Positions 11,530 through 21,388 are shown, counted from the stretch's first letter. The stretch is 64,000 bases of DNA from Dipteris shenzhenensis (GCA_047967505.1 CM106541.1), one strand, 5' to 3'. Numbers and translations: made by a program. The notes: generated by a model from the sequence alone, not told the origin.

Positions 11530-11705
11530 TTCACCAACATATTCAAGAGTGCAAACATAAAGGATATGATCATGATGACCATGCGAATAGCTTGAGCATC
11601 ACCTTCACAATCTTCTAGTTCTCTTAAACGGGCTGCAATCTCTTCTAACGAAGTTCTTCCAAGCATCTTCTTTATCACATCAGAAAACACATGCCCATAC
11701 TAGGC
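11530..11705 (-). other. Conserved leader peptide of element A
   Basis: Between LTR-A and gag the minus strand can be read as KKMLGRTSLEEIAARLREL, a short acidic stretch, and then a hydrophobic run (VIMIISFMFALLNMLV). A diverged counterpart with the same plan lies at 43920-44100. Conservation at protein level in two elements suggests a translated or formerly translated segment upstream of gag. Its function is unknown; the hydrophobic tail could be membrane-spanning. Confidence 0.4.
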
Positions 11706-11790
11706 ACAACATGCAATCCATTACACCCGAGACCATTTAATAAGGTGGGATGAATCCAATACCAAACGTACTCGGTGTCCGCAAAAAGGA

Positions 11791-12463
11791 TGTGACATGA
11801 AGTTGGGGGTAACAAACTTCACGCACCTCTTCACTTCTTGTTGCTTTCGAACTGAGTGATAGAGAAATTCATCACTAGGAAAGGGACATTAAAAAGAAGC
11901 TTTTATACCAAGAGACCACACCATACTATCTTCCCTTATACGAGAATGAAGATGGTAACATCCCAAGTGATGTTGTACTCAAGCATAGGGAGAAGGAAAA
12001 GATCAACAGAGGCCATAATCTCACAGCAGCAAGCTAATGGTCTGCACCAAAGAGAAGAGCGATACGTTGTTGAAAGAAGATCTTGCGGCTCAACATGACA
12101 TGAATTGATATATATCGAGGAGTTTGAAGGGGCTGATTGGGTTGGATGGGTAGGTTCCGGGGAAACATTGCACCTCCTTCATAGTAGATACCTTTACAAT
12201 TAGCAAAAAACACTTTGCAAACTGTCATTAGACACAAAGGCCTATAAATTTCAGTAGAGAAATGATATCAAATATTCAAACCCATGTCAATATGCCCCTT
12301 AAAATGAGCTTCGTTCTGATATAAGTTTCATAAGAAACAGAGAAGCAATTGGAAAGATATGGGCAGTTTACTCGGCGAGGGTAAAAATTGTCTGAAAAAG
12401 AAACAATTCCACACAGAGAGTCATAGATTTTTAGTTTAACATCTAATACAATAACTGAAGACA
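11791..12463 (-). repeat. LTR-A, minus-oriented copy (5' LTR of element A)
   Basis: This is the reverse-complement counterpart of 1714-2363. On the minus strand it starts TGTCTTCAGTTATTG and ends CTTCATGTCACA. The TATAAAAG box is at about 11908-11915. Gag of the same orientation follows downstream, so it is best read as the 5' LTR of element A. I could not recognise a standard initiator-Met primer site after its end. Confidence 0.75.
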
Positions 12464-12549
12464 TAGGATGATGCTCCTTGAAGAGAGCTTCGTGTTGATA
12501 TAAGCTTTTTCAAATCGGACCATCGAGCAAAAAGTTATGAGCAAAATAC

Positions 12550-13708
12550 TGACAGGGGGTCAAACTGTCATAAAAAACACCTACTCCTTCTATTGGTGTC
12601 GACTTAGGAGAATACTACCTCCATGATTAGACTTCATCAATGATCCAAGTCCCATAAACTTTGCCTAGGAGGGAAGGAAGAGCTCCCTTTGTGACTTGGG
12701 AAATAGATAGACCATGTATGTGCAATGAGCAGTTGAATAGACAACACTTTTGAGCACTTTGGAAGAGAAAACAATGGAAAAAGGAAAGAGACACTCAAGA
12801 GAGAGAACCTGAAGTGACCTTCATTACCAATAGAGTGAGACTCCACTCCAATGTAACTCAAAATACTACAAACACAAGGGAGAAGAAGAGGTTTCATACG
12901 TACAAGAGGGAGCGGAAGCTCCAAGACTACCCACAGAGAGAGAATGAACTAGAGAGAGATGGACTCAAGAGTCTACATAAGAGAATATCTACAAGAGGGA
13001 GAGAAGGCTCATGGAACAGGCTTGACGAGACTAGAGCTACATCAACATGAGGCCCAATGGTGGAAGAGATGATGAACAAGGGAGAGGAGGGCTCCTTTTA
13101 TAGAGATTTTGTCACTCTCCTTCACCCATTTACAATTGCTGCTTGTAGATTCTTTTCCCCATCAATCACATAAGCCCGTATGTCACCATCCATGTCCTTT
13201 TTGGCTACTCTTGCCATGTGTCCCATCAAAAGATGCTCAAGACTCTTAAAATATTGAGAAAGTCAAGAGTCTCCCCACATGGAGCCCATAGGGACCCTCT
13301 CTTTTCCATATGTCCACATCCTCCTTATTCCACATGGGAATTCTAGAAGGATTCCTCTTGACTCCACACTCCTCCACATGCCTTCCACACGCTTGGCATG
13401 TGGCCTCTCTTATATTATTGGAACACATGGACATGAGCCCACCTCTTTATATGACTCACTCTTCCTATTTTCTAAAAACCCCATAATATCCCATACACAA
13501 ATAACTCTCACCCCATACCAAGGTATTTATAATTCATACCTATGGTATTTACAATGATCCATTCCACTCATCCTCTCAATCCCATATAATATCTTAGAAA
13601 ATAGAAATAAGTGAAAGCTGCTAGGCTATCACTTGATACTCAAACTCTTATCAAACATAGAAGAAAACAATACCAATGCCAAATAAAAAATTTCAAATTT
13701 TGGCCTCA
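12550..13708 (-). repeat. LTR-B, full copy 2
   Basis: This 1159-bp copy on the minus strand runs TGAGGCC..CCCCTGTCA, with the TATAAAAGGAGCCC box near 13100. It aligns end to end with 5034-6194. It sits 86 bases from LTR-A and abuts element P coding sequence on its right. No direct target duplication is visible: AATAC on the left and GTATT on the right are reverse complements, not repeats. Confidence 0.8.
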
Positions 13709-13739
13709 GTATTATGAGATGCTATCATTCCCTATCATT

Positions 13740-14533
13740 GGGGTGATGCCCAGATACCTGAATCGAGATCAAAGGAAGCGATTGGAATTGCGAAGCTGAT
13801 CTTTTGAAGCAATTCTAGGCCAATTGTATCGATGGCATTTGATGGAGGCCTTGCTGCGGTGTGTTCAACCTCATGAGCAAGAGGTGGTTCTGACGAACAT
13901 TGTGGGGTTTCGAGTGGGCACTTTGCAGGGGCAACAACCACAACGAAGATGCTACAAGCATGCCTATTATGGCCAACTGTGCAGAAAGATGCCCGATGGT
14001 TCGCAAAGAGTTGTGATGTCAGCGGTTGGGTCAATCCACCGATCACGATCGGATGCCACTGAACCCCATCTTGCCACTTGAACCATTTCAAAAATGGGGT
14101 TTGGACTTCATGGGTCCATTTCGAGCCCCGATCGACTATGACCTACATGCAGAATTGTTATACGCTTGTGGCAACTGATTACTATACTAAATGGGTGGAG
14201 GCATGGGCTCTGTGAGATAACTCCATAAATTCTATTGCAAAATGCCTCTATTAAAATGTGTTCATGCTTTGGTTGTTCGATCAAGCTAGTCACTGAGATG
14301 ACAAGGGTACCCACTTTGTCAACAAGGTCATTAAGCTGATGAATTCCTTCTATATGGAGATTCACAAGAAGTCTTCTCCCTACTACCCACAGGCCAATGG
14401 ATTGGCTGAATCAACCAATCATACATTCAAGCAGATCATCTTGTTGCTAGTGAATGAGTACCCCACAAATTGGGACAAAAAATTGATGGCCGCATTATGG
14501 GCCTACCGCACGTCCATAAGCCCTTGTGAATAA
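13740..14533 (+). pseudogene. Element P integrase
   Basis: This plus-strand gypsy integrase has the linker PRYLNRDQRKRLELRS, an LLRCVQPHEQE block and a zinc-binding region in which TTKMLQACLLWPT and KSCDV match the HHCC module. The core follows with PLEPFQKWGLDFMGPF, VATDYYTKWVEA (first catalytic Asp) and HKKSSPYYPQANGLAES (the conserved Glu lies in the following N-H-T-F-K block region), then WDKKLMAALWAYRTS. It contains several frameshifts and stops. The linker and orientation match the end of the archaeal-type RNase H at 8471, so it is probably the 3' part of element P, separated by a ~5.2-kb nested block. Confidence 0.8.
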
Positions 14534-14712
14534 GACAAATCTTTAGATTCCATTCTAGTGTGCATATTTAGTGCCATCGAGCTTGTAAGGGGTCCCATGG
14601 AACTATTCACTCCACACACATATAACTATTTCTTGCTTGTACAAGGGGTCTCATAGAGCTATTCCCTCCACATACACCTGGCCAAAATAGTCCACAAAGC
14701 GGAGAAAAAGAG
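14534..14712 (+). repeat. Short duplicated segment after integrase
   Basis: Two similar copies of about 50 bases, each starting near GCTTGTA..GGGGTC and ending with CTCCACA.ACAC, lie at 14581-14625 and 14634-14685. They mark the decayed end of element P and the start of the Helitron-like sequence. No gene is visible. Confidence 0.4.
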
Positions 14713-15018
14713 ATGGGGGTCAAGAAGAAAGAAAGAGATTGCCTAGCTACTGTCTTTAACAATGCCATTCCCTCCAAGATCTCCGAACAAAACGTCAATT
14801 ATCCCAAGACTTTAAAACTAGACTTAATTGATAGAGACGGTGGTGGTTGTATTACTCTCGCGATAGGCAAGGTTTACTACACTGACTTTGTTAAGACGTT
14901 GAATATAGGGGACTTTATAAAGGTTATAAACTTTTTATTTTGTAATAGAAATACTAGGAACAGAGGCCCACCTAATGAACACATTCGAAGAGTTGGCAAC
15001 ACAATCTTGAATACTTAA
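14713..15018 (+). pseudogene. OB-fold (RPA-like) remnant of Helitron-like element
   Basis: This 101-codon frame contains KTLKLDLIDRDGGGCITL, then IGKVYYTDFVKTLN and IGDFIKVINF. The pattern, a beta strand with D-x-x-G followed by an (E/I)G-D-(F)-I-x-I-x-NF strand, is typical of the OB fold of single-strand-binding RPA70-like proteins, which many plant Helitrons carry. It lies about 130-400 bases upstream of Helitron helicase sequence on the same strand. The fold call is from pattern only; the proximity makes the Helitron link plausible. Confidence 0.4.
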
Positions 15019-15149
15019 CATATAAGTTCACACAGCAAGCATTTAGCTCTATTGTTACCACTCTTTACTTCAACTAGGTGATTTCAATACATTAACACAA
15101 ACCCTCTAGAGAAATGCACATTGTTGCTGAAGTGACGAGACCAACTACA

Positions 15150-16290
15150 AAAAATGAACCCTCAAAGCACAAACATTTACTTTGATGACATCATTACCAA
15201 ATACTTGAAACGCACTACAGATCTTTAGGATAGTTGTTTGGCGATTCTCGTTAGCAGTTGCACAACAAATGCAAATACAACAAAGAAAAGAAAAAATCAT
15301 ACGATTCAACAACTACAGTGAGATAAAGGACCCCAAGAACTACTATAGAGAGCTATGTCTTCTATTCCTTCCATTTCATGTAGTCGAGCCAAGTCTTGAT
15401 AGCTTCACTTGTACATGGCATGATAAATACCACAACAACAAAGACATCACCTAAACACAGCAAAGTTCAACAAGCTAATTCCAAAAACCACAACTAATTC
15501 AACAAGCAATTACACTAACAACCTCATCAGATATTCAACTTAACGAAGAAAACATTGATGCTTATGACATTGGAATTGACATGCCAAACCAACCAAAACC
15601 AAAACAATTCCCCAACAATTATACAATGGTACCTAATAATAATTACTACATTAACTTCAAAGTCTTGAACAATGACGATCAATGCCTAATTGTGGGAGAC
15701 ATAATGCTGAAGAAAAGAATCTTCCCGTCAAAAGCATTCCATCTCTTCTTGATAGGCAATGCAGGAATAGGGAAAACATTTACACTTTTGGCAATTGTCC
15801 AAGCAGTTTTACGTAACTACTCACATAAACAAACATTTAACATGGAATCCTCAAAAGTTCTCCTCTTGTCTTACACCGGAAAAGATGCTTTCAACATTGG
15901 CGGCACAACAATCCATTCAGCACTACATTTACCGCTAATGGCATACCACTACACAACCCTATCAAGTGAGAAATTGCAAGAACTATCACAACCTCACAAT
16001 CTTCAAAACAAAATCATCCAAAAATATTGCCATCATAAATGTATACAATTCCCCCCTATTAAAAAAAAACTACACTACTTATTAACTCACTTGAAAATAT
16101 GCTTCAAAACAAAGACGATGATACACCAACAACAATCATAGGAGATTTCAACATCGACCTCACCAATTCAAGCAACAACAACAAACAACTCTCGAGTTTC
16201 ATGAAACACAAAAAATTCATCAACCAACTACTATTCGTGGCTCAACTATTGACCACATATGGACAAACAAGTGAGTACAAGTACTTGTGA
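15150..16290 (+). pseudogene. Helitron/Helentron-like helicase with endonuclease tail
   Basis: Plus-strand pieces, in order: a Rep-to-helicase linker (DDIITKYLKRTTDL, then NYSEIKDPKNYYRELCLLFLP, matching the Helitron (K)DPE-x-YYRE-L-LLF-P signature); a 186-codon frame with the Walker A motif GNAGIGKT (15758-15781) preceded by FPSKAFHLFLI, then VLLLSYTGKDAFNIGGTTIH, as in PIF1-type helicases; and, from 16132, IIGDFNIDLTN and, in another frame, TTIRGSTIDHIWTN. The last two are the GDFN and SxIDHIW motifs of exonuclease-endonuclease-phosphatase domains. A helicase followed by such an endonuclease is the Helentron (Helitron2) arrangement. Helicase motifs II-VI are deleted, so the element is dead. 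Termini were not found. Confidence 0.65.
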
Positions 16291-16408
16291 AGCACTGCCT
16301 TCAAATTGGTTCTATCAAAGGAAAACAATTGTCAAGATGAATGAATGATTAATTTGTAACACCTATGATGGAAGGCCGTGTATAGGAAAGTTCGAATGAT
16401 TTGCAAAA

Positions 16409-16477
<69 letters not shown>

Positions 16478-16502
16478 AAAAAAAGAAAGTGTGTGTGTGT
16501 GT
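16409..16502 (+). repeat. (TG)n(AG)n and (GT)n microsatellites
   Basis: A pure TG run (16409-16428) passes directly into an AG run (to 16472); a second GT run occupies 16489-16502. These are simple dinucleotide repeats between the Helitron-like remnant and the PPR gene. Confidence 0.95.
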
Positions 16503-16778
16503 GAGAGAGAAAGAACTAAGGTGGGTTTCACATGCAAGTGCCCGCTGCGAATTAAAATATGGCGTGCCCAATCAACGATCGAGCTCACTCGTAGACCCTT
16601 TCACACACGGACGCTCGTCGCAACAAAAAGTATGGCGTGGCAATCGAGTCACGCCAGTCCAAGGAAGAAAAGCTGGGCGGCCTCAACATGCCACCCAAGA
16701 TGACGTCCGTTGGACTTCCGCCAATAAGAACGTATTAAGGAGATTCGAACCCAAAAAAAGGCAGACCAAACATTCTGG

Positions 16779-16823
16779 GGCTTCACTGTGAAGCCCCCCT
16801 AAAATAGAAAGGGGCCACGTGGC
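16779..16823 (+). promoter_or_regulatory. Palindrome and G-box upstream of PPR gene
   Basis: GGGCTTCAC and GTGAAGCCC form nine-base arms around one base. About 20 bases on lies CCACGTGGC, a perfect G-box core (CACGTG) as bound by plant bZIP/bHLH factors. Both are about 1 kb from the PPR ATG. A regulatory role is only a possibility, since the G-box could occur by chance. Confidence 0.3.
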
Positions 16824-17847
16824 AACAAAGTGCGTGCAACACTTTTTAACAAAAATGTAACTAGAGCGCAGGGAGTACTTAACATGAAAACCAATACACA
16901 CTCTTGGGTACAAACTTCATTTACTGGTCAGATAACTCCGTTCTTTACACAAACATAGATCAGCCAAAACATGAAGTACTATAACAATTGCTTTCTTCCA
17001 ACCAAAAGAAAACTAGATTAGCGGAAGGCCTTCTGAATGTAATTCAACTTGTTTGCATAGACACCCACAACACCCTTGAACCTCCAATTCTTTACCACTT
17101 TCGGCCATCCCTGCAATGTGGTCATGCTCCCAAATTCTCGTTAGAGATGGCTTCACTCCCTTGCGTGAGCCTCCCCACAACTTGAATTCTTTTGTATATC
17201 CTAAAAGAACTCAGCATCTAGCCTGCATTTTGATCACCGACTCCCTCATCAATGGAACAGACGGTGAGTCGCTCGTAGTTTCTCACATTCATCTATCGTG
17301 CGAATACCCTGTTAGCTATGTAGCACAGCATAAATTTCTATAATCTTCGTATGTAGATAACGCAATGGCGACGCAAGACTTATGGCAGCAGTCCTTTTCT
17401 ACTTCAGTGTGGTGGGACAAGAAGTCGACCAAGGTGATTATGCATGTTTGCTTTGTCTAAAATATTTACGTTCACGCCTACGTAGTTTACACAAAATTGT
17501 ATCTTCTCAGTCCGGTATCATTGTCTCGTTCAGGGAAACTTCTGGATTGATGGGTTTCGGACCCTTCCACGTTTGGACATAGAGCGAACCGATTTAAAGC
17601 AAGGCGAAAATCATATTGATTGTAGAAGAAAAGCTAAAGATTCTGGCCAGGGGTGTGAAGCTGAAAGAGAGAACTACCTCAGGTGTTTCTTTATGCACGA
17701 CCAATCAAGCATTTGAATATAGTTGAGAGATTGCTTCCTGCATTTGCAATGTGCCATTTAGGTTGATGGCGTGATTGTCAACGGCTTTGTCTTTTAAGTT
17801 TTAAATCATGGTCAATTTTTGTTCCAACCAGGTAGTGGCAGACAATA

Positions 17848-20331
17848 ATGGATTATGGGCCTTTAACTCTTTTGTCTTCTGGAGCTTTCAGTAGAATATG
17901 TGAGGAGAGGCGACTCAAAGAAGTATTTCAAGCTGTGGACCATATGTACCAGCAAGGAAATCATGTTCCCATCTTCATCTTTTTTCGTATTCTGCAGAGA
18001 TGCATTAAAGAAAAGGACCTGGCAGTGGGAAGGGAAGTACAATTCCTGATTATGAGAACTGGGTTTGAGTCTGATGCTCTTTTGGGGAGCTGCTTGATCC
18101 GCATGTTTACTTTGTTTGAAAGTTTGTCAGAAGCAAGCCAAGTATTTAACAGACTGTCCAAACCAAATGTCTATTCATGGAGCGCAATTATTTCTGCGCA
18201 TGCGAAACTTGGACAGGGTGAGGAAGCTATTGAACTTTTTCATCAGATGCAAAAGTCAGGTGTTGAGCCAGATGGTTATGTTTTTGTTGCAGTCTTGCAA
18301 GCATGCTCAAGCACACACTCCCTAGAGCAGGGCAAGCAGGTTCACTCCCACATCATTGAAACTGGGTTTAAGCTAGATCTGTTTGTTGGTAACACCCTCC
18401 TTGATATGTATGCCAAATGTGGGAGCCTGCATAATGCATACATGGTGTTCTACAGATTGTGCTGTCGAGATGTGGTCACCTGGAGTGCATTAATTGCTGG
18501 ATTTTCCCAGCACGGGAATGGGCGAGTTGCACTAAAGCTTTACCAGCAAATGCAACAGGAAGGACTCCAGTCGGACACTGTGACATTTGTTTGCATACTG
18601 AAAGGGTGTTCCAATGTAGTTGCCTTAGAGGAGGGGAAGCAGATACACTCTCACATCATCGAATGCGGGTTGGAGTCCAATCTTTTTGTTGGCAATGCTC
18701 TCATTGACATGTATGCCAAATGTGAGCGTCTTAAGGAAGCACAAGTCGTGTTTGAGACATTGCCAGTACGAGATGTGATTACGTGGAGCACATTCATTGG
18801 ACTTTATGCCCAGCATGGGCACGGTCAGAAGGCTCTTCAACTTTTCCAGCAGATGCAGCAAGAGGGCATGGAGCCAAACCAGATCACATTTCTGTCCATT
18901 GTGAAAGCATGTTCTACAATGGCAACCCTGGAGCAGGGCAGATGGATTCATTTTCATATTGTTGACAGTGGGTGTGAGTTGGATCTATCTGTTAGCAATA
19001 GTCTCATTGGCATGTATAACAAATGTGGAAAGCTTGAAGATGCACGGATGTTGTTTGACAGGCTGCCAAAGCGGGATGTGGTTACATGGAGCGCATTGAT
19101 TGCAGGGTATGCCCAGCATGGCTGTGGTCAAGAAGCTCTCCAGATTTTTGGAAAAATGCAAAAGGATGCAGTGGATCCAAACCATGTGACTTTTGTTGGC
19201 ATTTTAAAAGCTTGTTCCAGCATAGGAGCCCTGGAGCAGGGGAAGTGTATTCATTCCCAGATCATTGAAAGAGGATTTGAATCAGAACAATTCGTTGGTA
19301 ATTCCCTCATTGACATGTATGCCAACTGTGGGAGCCTTGAAGATGCCTGCACAGCATTTGAAATTCTGCCAAAAGATGATGTGGTCACATGGAATGCATT
19401 GATTGCAGGGTACGCCCTACACAGTAAGTACTTATTGGCCTTACAGCATTTTGAGGCTATGCAACAAGTGGGCTTGAAGCCAAACGATGTGACATTTGTG
19501 TCTCTTCTTTCCGCCTGCAGTCATGTTAGTCTGGTAGACGAAGGTTGTTTCCACTTTAAATTCATGAGGGATAGTCTTCGCATTGTACCTATACTTGAAC
19601 ATTATAACTCTATGGTAGGCCTTCTTGGCGATGCTGGATGCTTGGGTGAGGCAGAAGACCTACTTGAAACTGTTCCAATAAGAACTGATATTGTGGGCTG
19701 GACATCTTTGCTTGGCTCATGCAGAACACACAGTAATGTTGATCTAGGAAGACGATGCTTCGACCATTTTGTTACAATGGAAGGAAGAAATGCAGCAGGG
19801 TACGTGCTCATGTCAAATATTTATGCTCATGCTGGCATGCAGGAGGCTGCGGAGAAAGTAGAGGAGATGAGAAGATATGCCAACATTTGGAAAAAGCCAG
19901 CCAAGGCCTTCATTGAGATTGACAATCAGGTGCATGACTTTGTCGTCGCTGACCACACTCACCCACAGACAGATGAAATATATGCAAAGCTCAAGGCATT
20001 AAGCATACAGTTGAGGGAGGAAGGTTATATCCCACGCTTAGATCTGATTCTGGAACCGATAACAGATGAGGACAAGAAAGATTCTTTGTGTGGACATAGT
20101 GAGAGATTGGCCATAGCATTTGGGCTTATCTCTGCACCCCTAGGCACGACAATCCGTGTTACAAAGAATCTTCGAGTGTGTGCTGATTGTCACAATGTTG
20201 CCAGGTTAATCTCGAAGATTGAGATGCGAGAGATTATGATTACAGATGGATACTGCATTCACCACTTCAAGGATGGTGCCTGCTCATGTAAATATCATTG
20301 TCTGAAAAGCATAAACAACAGGAAATTGTGA
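17848..20331 (+). CDS. PPR protein, PLS class with DYW deaminase domain
   Basis: This single-exon 827-residue gene encodes an organelle RNA-editing factor. PLS-type PPR repeats (roughly residues 40-610) bind one RNA base each and the C-terminal DYW domain deaminates C to U. Repeated blocks VVTWSALIAG-x-x-QHG and G-x-x-IHSHIIE-x-G recur about every 101 residues. The E/E+ region follows, with WKKPAKAFIEIDNQVHDF. The deaminase zinc-site residues are present: H750-S-E752, C778 and C781. So is the second metal site HHF-K-D-G-A-C-S-C (805-814). Oddities: the usual PG box reads PA, and the canonical final DYW is YHC (816-818) followed by nine extra residues. The ATG at 17848 is the first after an in-frame TAG at 17833. 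Mitochondrial or plastid location is expected for the family; no clear transit peptide is visible. Confidence 0.92.
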   Translation: MDYGPLTLLSSGAFSRICEERRLKEVFQAVDHMYQQGNHVPIFIFFRILQRCIKEKDLAVGREVQFLIMRTGFESDALLGSCLIRMFTLFESLSEASQVFNRLSKPNVYSWSAIISAHAKLGQGEEAIELFHQMQKSGVEPDGYVFVAVLQACSSTHSLEQGKQVHSHIIETGFKLDLFVGNTLLDMYAKCGSLHNAYMVFYRLCCRDVVTWSALIAGFSQHGNGRVALKLYQQMQQEGLQSDTVTFVCILKGCSNVVALEEGKQIHSHIIECGLESNLFVGNALIDMYAKCERLKEAQVVFETLPVRDVITWSTFIGLYAQHGHGQKALQLFQQMQQEGMEPNQITFLSIVKACSTMATLEQGRWIHFHIVDSGCELDLSVSNSLIGMYNKCGKLEDARMLFDRLPKRDVVTWSALIAGYAQHGCGQEALQIFGKMQKDAVDPNHVTFVGILKACSSIGALEQGKCIHSQIIERGFESEQFVGNSLIDMYANCGSLEDACTAFEILPKDDVVTWNALIAGYALHSKYLLALQHFEAMQQVGLKPNDVTFVSLLSACSHVSLVDEGCFHFKFMRDSLRIVPILEHYNSMVGLLGDAGCLGEAEDLLETVPIRTDIVGWTSLLGSCRTHSNVDLGRRCFDHFVTMEGRNAAGYVLMSNIYAHAGMQEAAEKVEEMRRYANIWKKPAKAFIEIDNQVHDFVVADHTHPQTDEIYAKLKALSIQLREEGYIPRLDLILEPITDEDKKDSLCGHSERLAIAFGLISAPLGTTIRVTKNLRVCADCHNVARLISKIEMREIMITDGYCIHHFKDGACSCKYHCLKSINNRKL

Positions 20332-21380
20332 AATTGGAGTAAGACTATCTGCCAAAAAGTTTCCAGCTATGGGTTGCCAAAGTAGATACAATCTTTGAAG
20401 TAGTGGAAATTTCTATTATCATTGGTTGATGGCTTGAGGCAAGCAATGGATTCTAAGACCAGGCAACTTCAAGGGTGGTGCATGCTCTGATAATACCAGC
20501 AGTATCAAAGAATTAAGCATACAAAGGGTTTGCCATTTGAGATATTATCTTCCATTGTATTCGGCTACAGATCTGCCTGAGCAGCTGGAAACCTATGAAG
20601 GATGGAAACCTGCTTCAATATGCTTTATAGCAAGCTTTGGCAATCTTTCAGAAGCTGAAAGGCTGCATCTTCATGCATTTTTGACCCAACAGCTTGAGGC
20701 AAGCAATTCCAAGACCAGGGGAAATTTGAAGATTTGTTCAGTGGTCTTAATGCAGATACTAGGAAAATACATTACCTTTTCAAGGCAGTTGGTGGCTGTG
20801 CTTCATATAGTGGCAGTGCTTGAATATATTGTCTATATGTGTACTTGGAAAAGTCATTATCCCTGCCCTACACGGGCTGGTTCCTTTCCATCAAAACAGC
20901 AGAGCATTCTGCAGGCACTGTCACATTTCCCCCCCTCTTTTGGCGCCTTTAGCAGAGCCGTCAAGAGATTTGGTGGACAGTTTGAGATGCTAAGGTTGTG
21001 GACAAATTTAGTCGCCTGATCAAGAGTTTCATGTTGGACAATCTCTTTTTCCTCGATCAATAGTAACTGTAGCTTCGTAACAAGCTGCATCCATTATTGG
21101 CATTTGCTAGGCAACTTCAAACAGTTTTTTGTGGTAAAACAACTGTATGTCTATCTTGGTACCTCAGTCAAACACAGAATACAAGGACTGACTGTATATC
21201 AAACACTAAATGAAGGAAGCCATGTATTTCAAGAATAAAGTCAGTGTCAAGCCATGAAGGTACCATCTGGCTGGATGTGCCAATCATTGTACAGTAAATG
21301 GAGAAGCGCTGAACTAAGGAGCCATGAATTTCAAAGAAGGGAACTTTTTTTAAGCACTAGAGGAATAAATGTTCGAGGAT
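20332..21380 (+). other. 3' flank of PPR gene with duplicated words
   Basis: Probably 3' untranslated or downstream sequence. A ~30-base word beginning GCTTGAGGCAAGCAAT occurs near 20432 and again near 20691. Near 20465-20490 the sequence CTTCAAGGGTGGTGCATGCTC resembles the CDS segment encoding FKDGACS. A 160-codon frame at 20537-21019 spans this region but shows no protein-like motifs and probably arises by chance. Confidence 0.4.
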
Positions 21381-21388
21381 TATCAATC

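Larger units (their letters stand above)
16291..17847 (+). other. Upstream region of the PPR gene
   Basis: This stretch has no coding sequence I can support. It contains microsatellites (16409-16502), a near-perfect palindrome (16779-16797) and a CACGTG G-box (16818-16823). An in-frame stop (TAG, 17833-17835) closes the PPR reading frame upstream of its ATG. A transcription start cannot be placed from sequence. Confidence 0.6.

Noticed and set aside
12545-13713. AATAC/GTATT as a target duplication of LTR-B
   Set aside because: The two are reverse complements, not direct repeats, so they cannot be a normal target-site duplication.
16401-16703. 100-codon frame with Arg-Glu and Cys-Val repeats
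   Set aside because: It is a translation of the TG/AG microsatellites with no protein motif.
20537-21019. 160-codon plus-strand frame after the PPR gene
   Set aside because: No recognisable domain; it overlaps duplicated 3'-flank words and a minus-strand frame of chance length, so I treat it as 3' flank.
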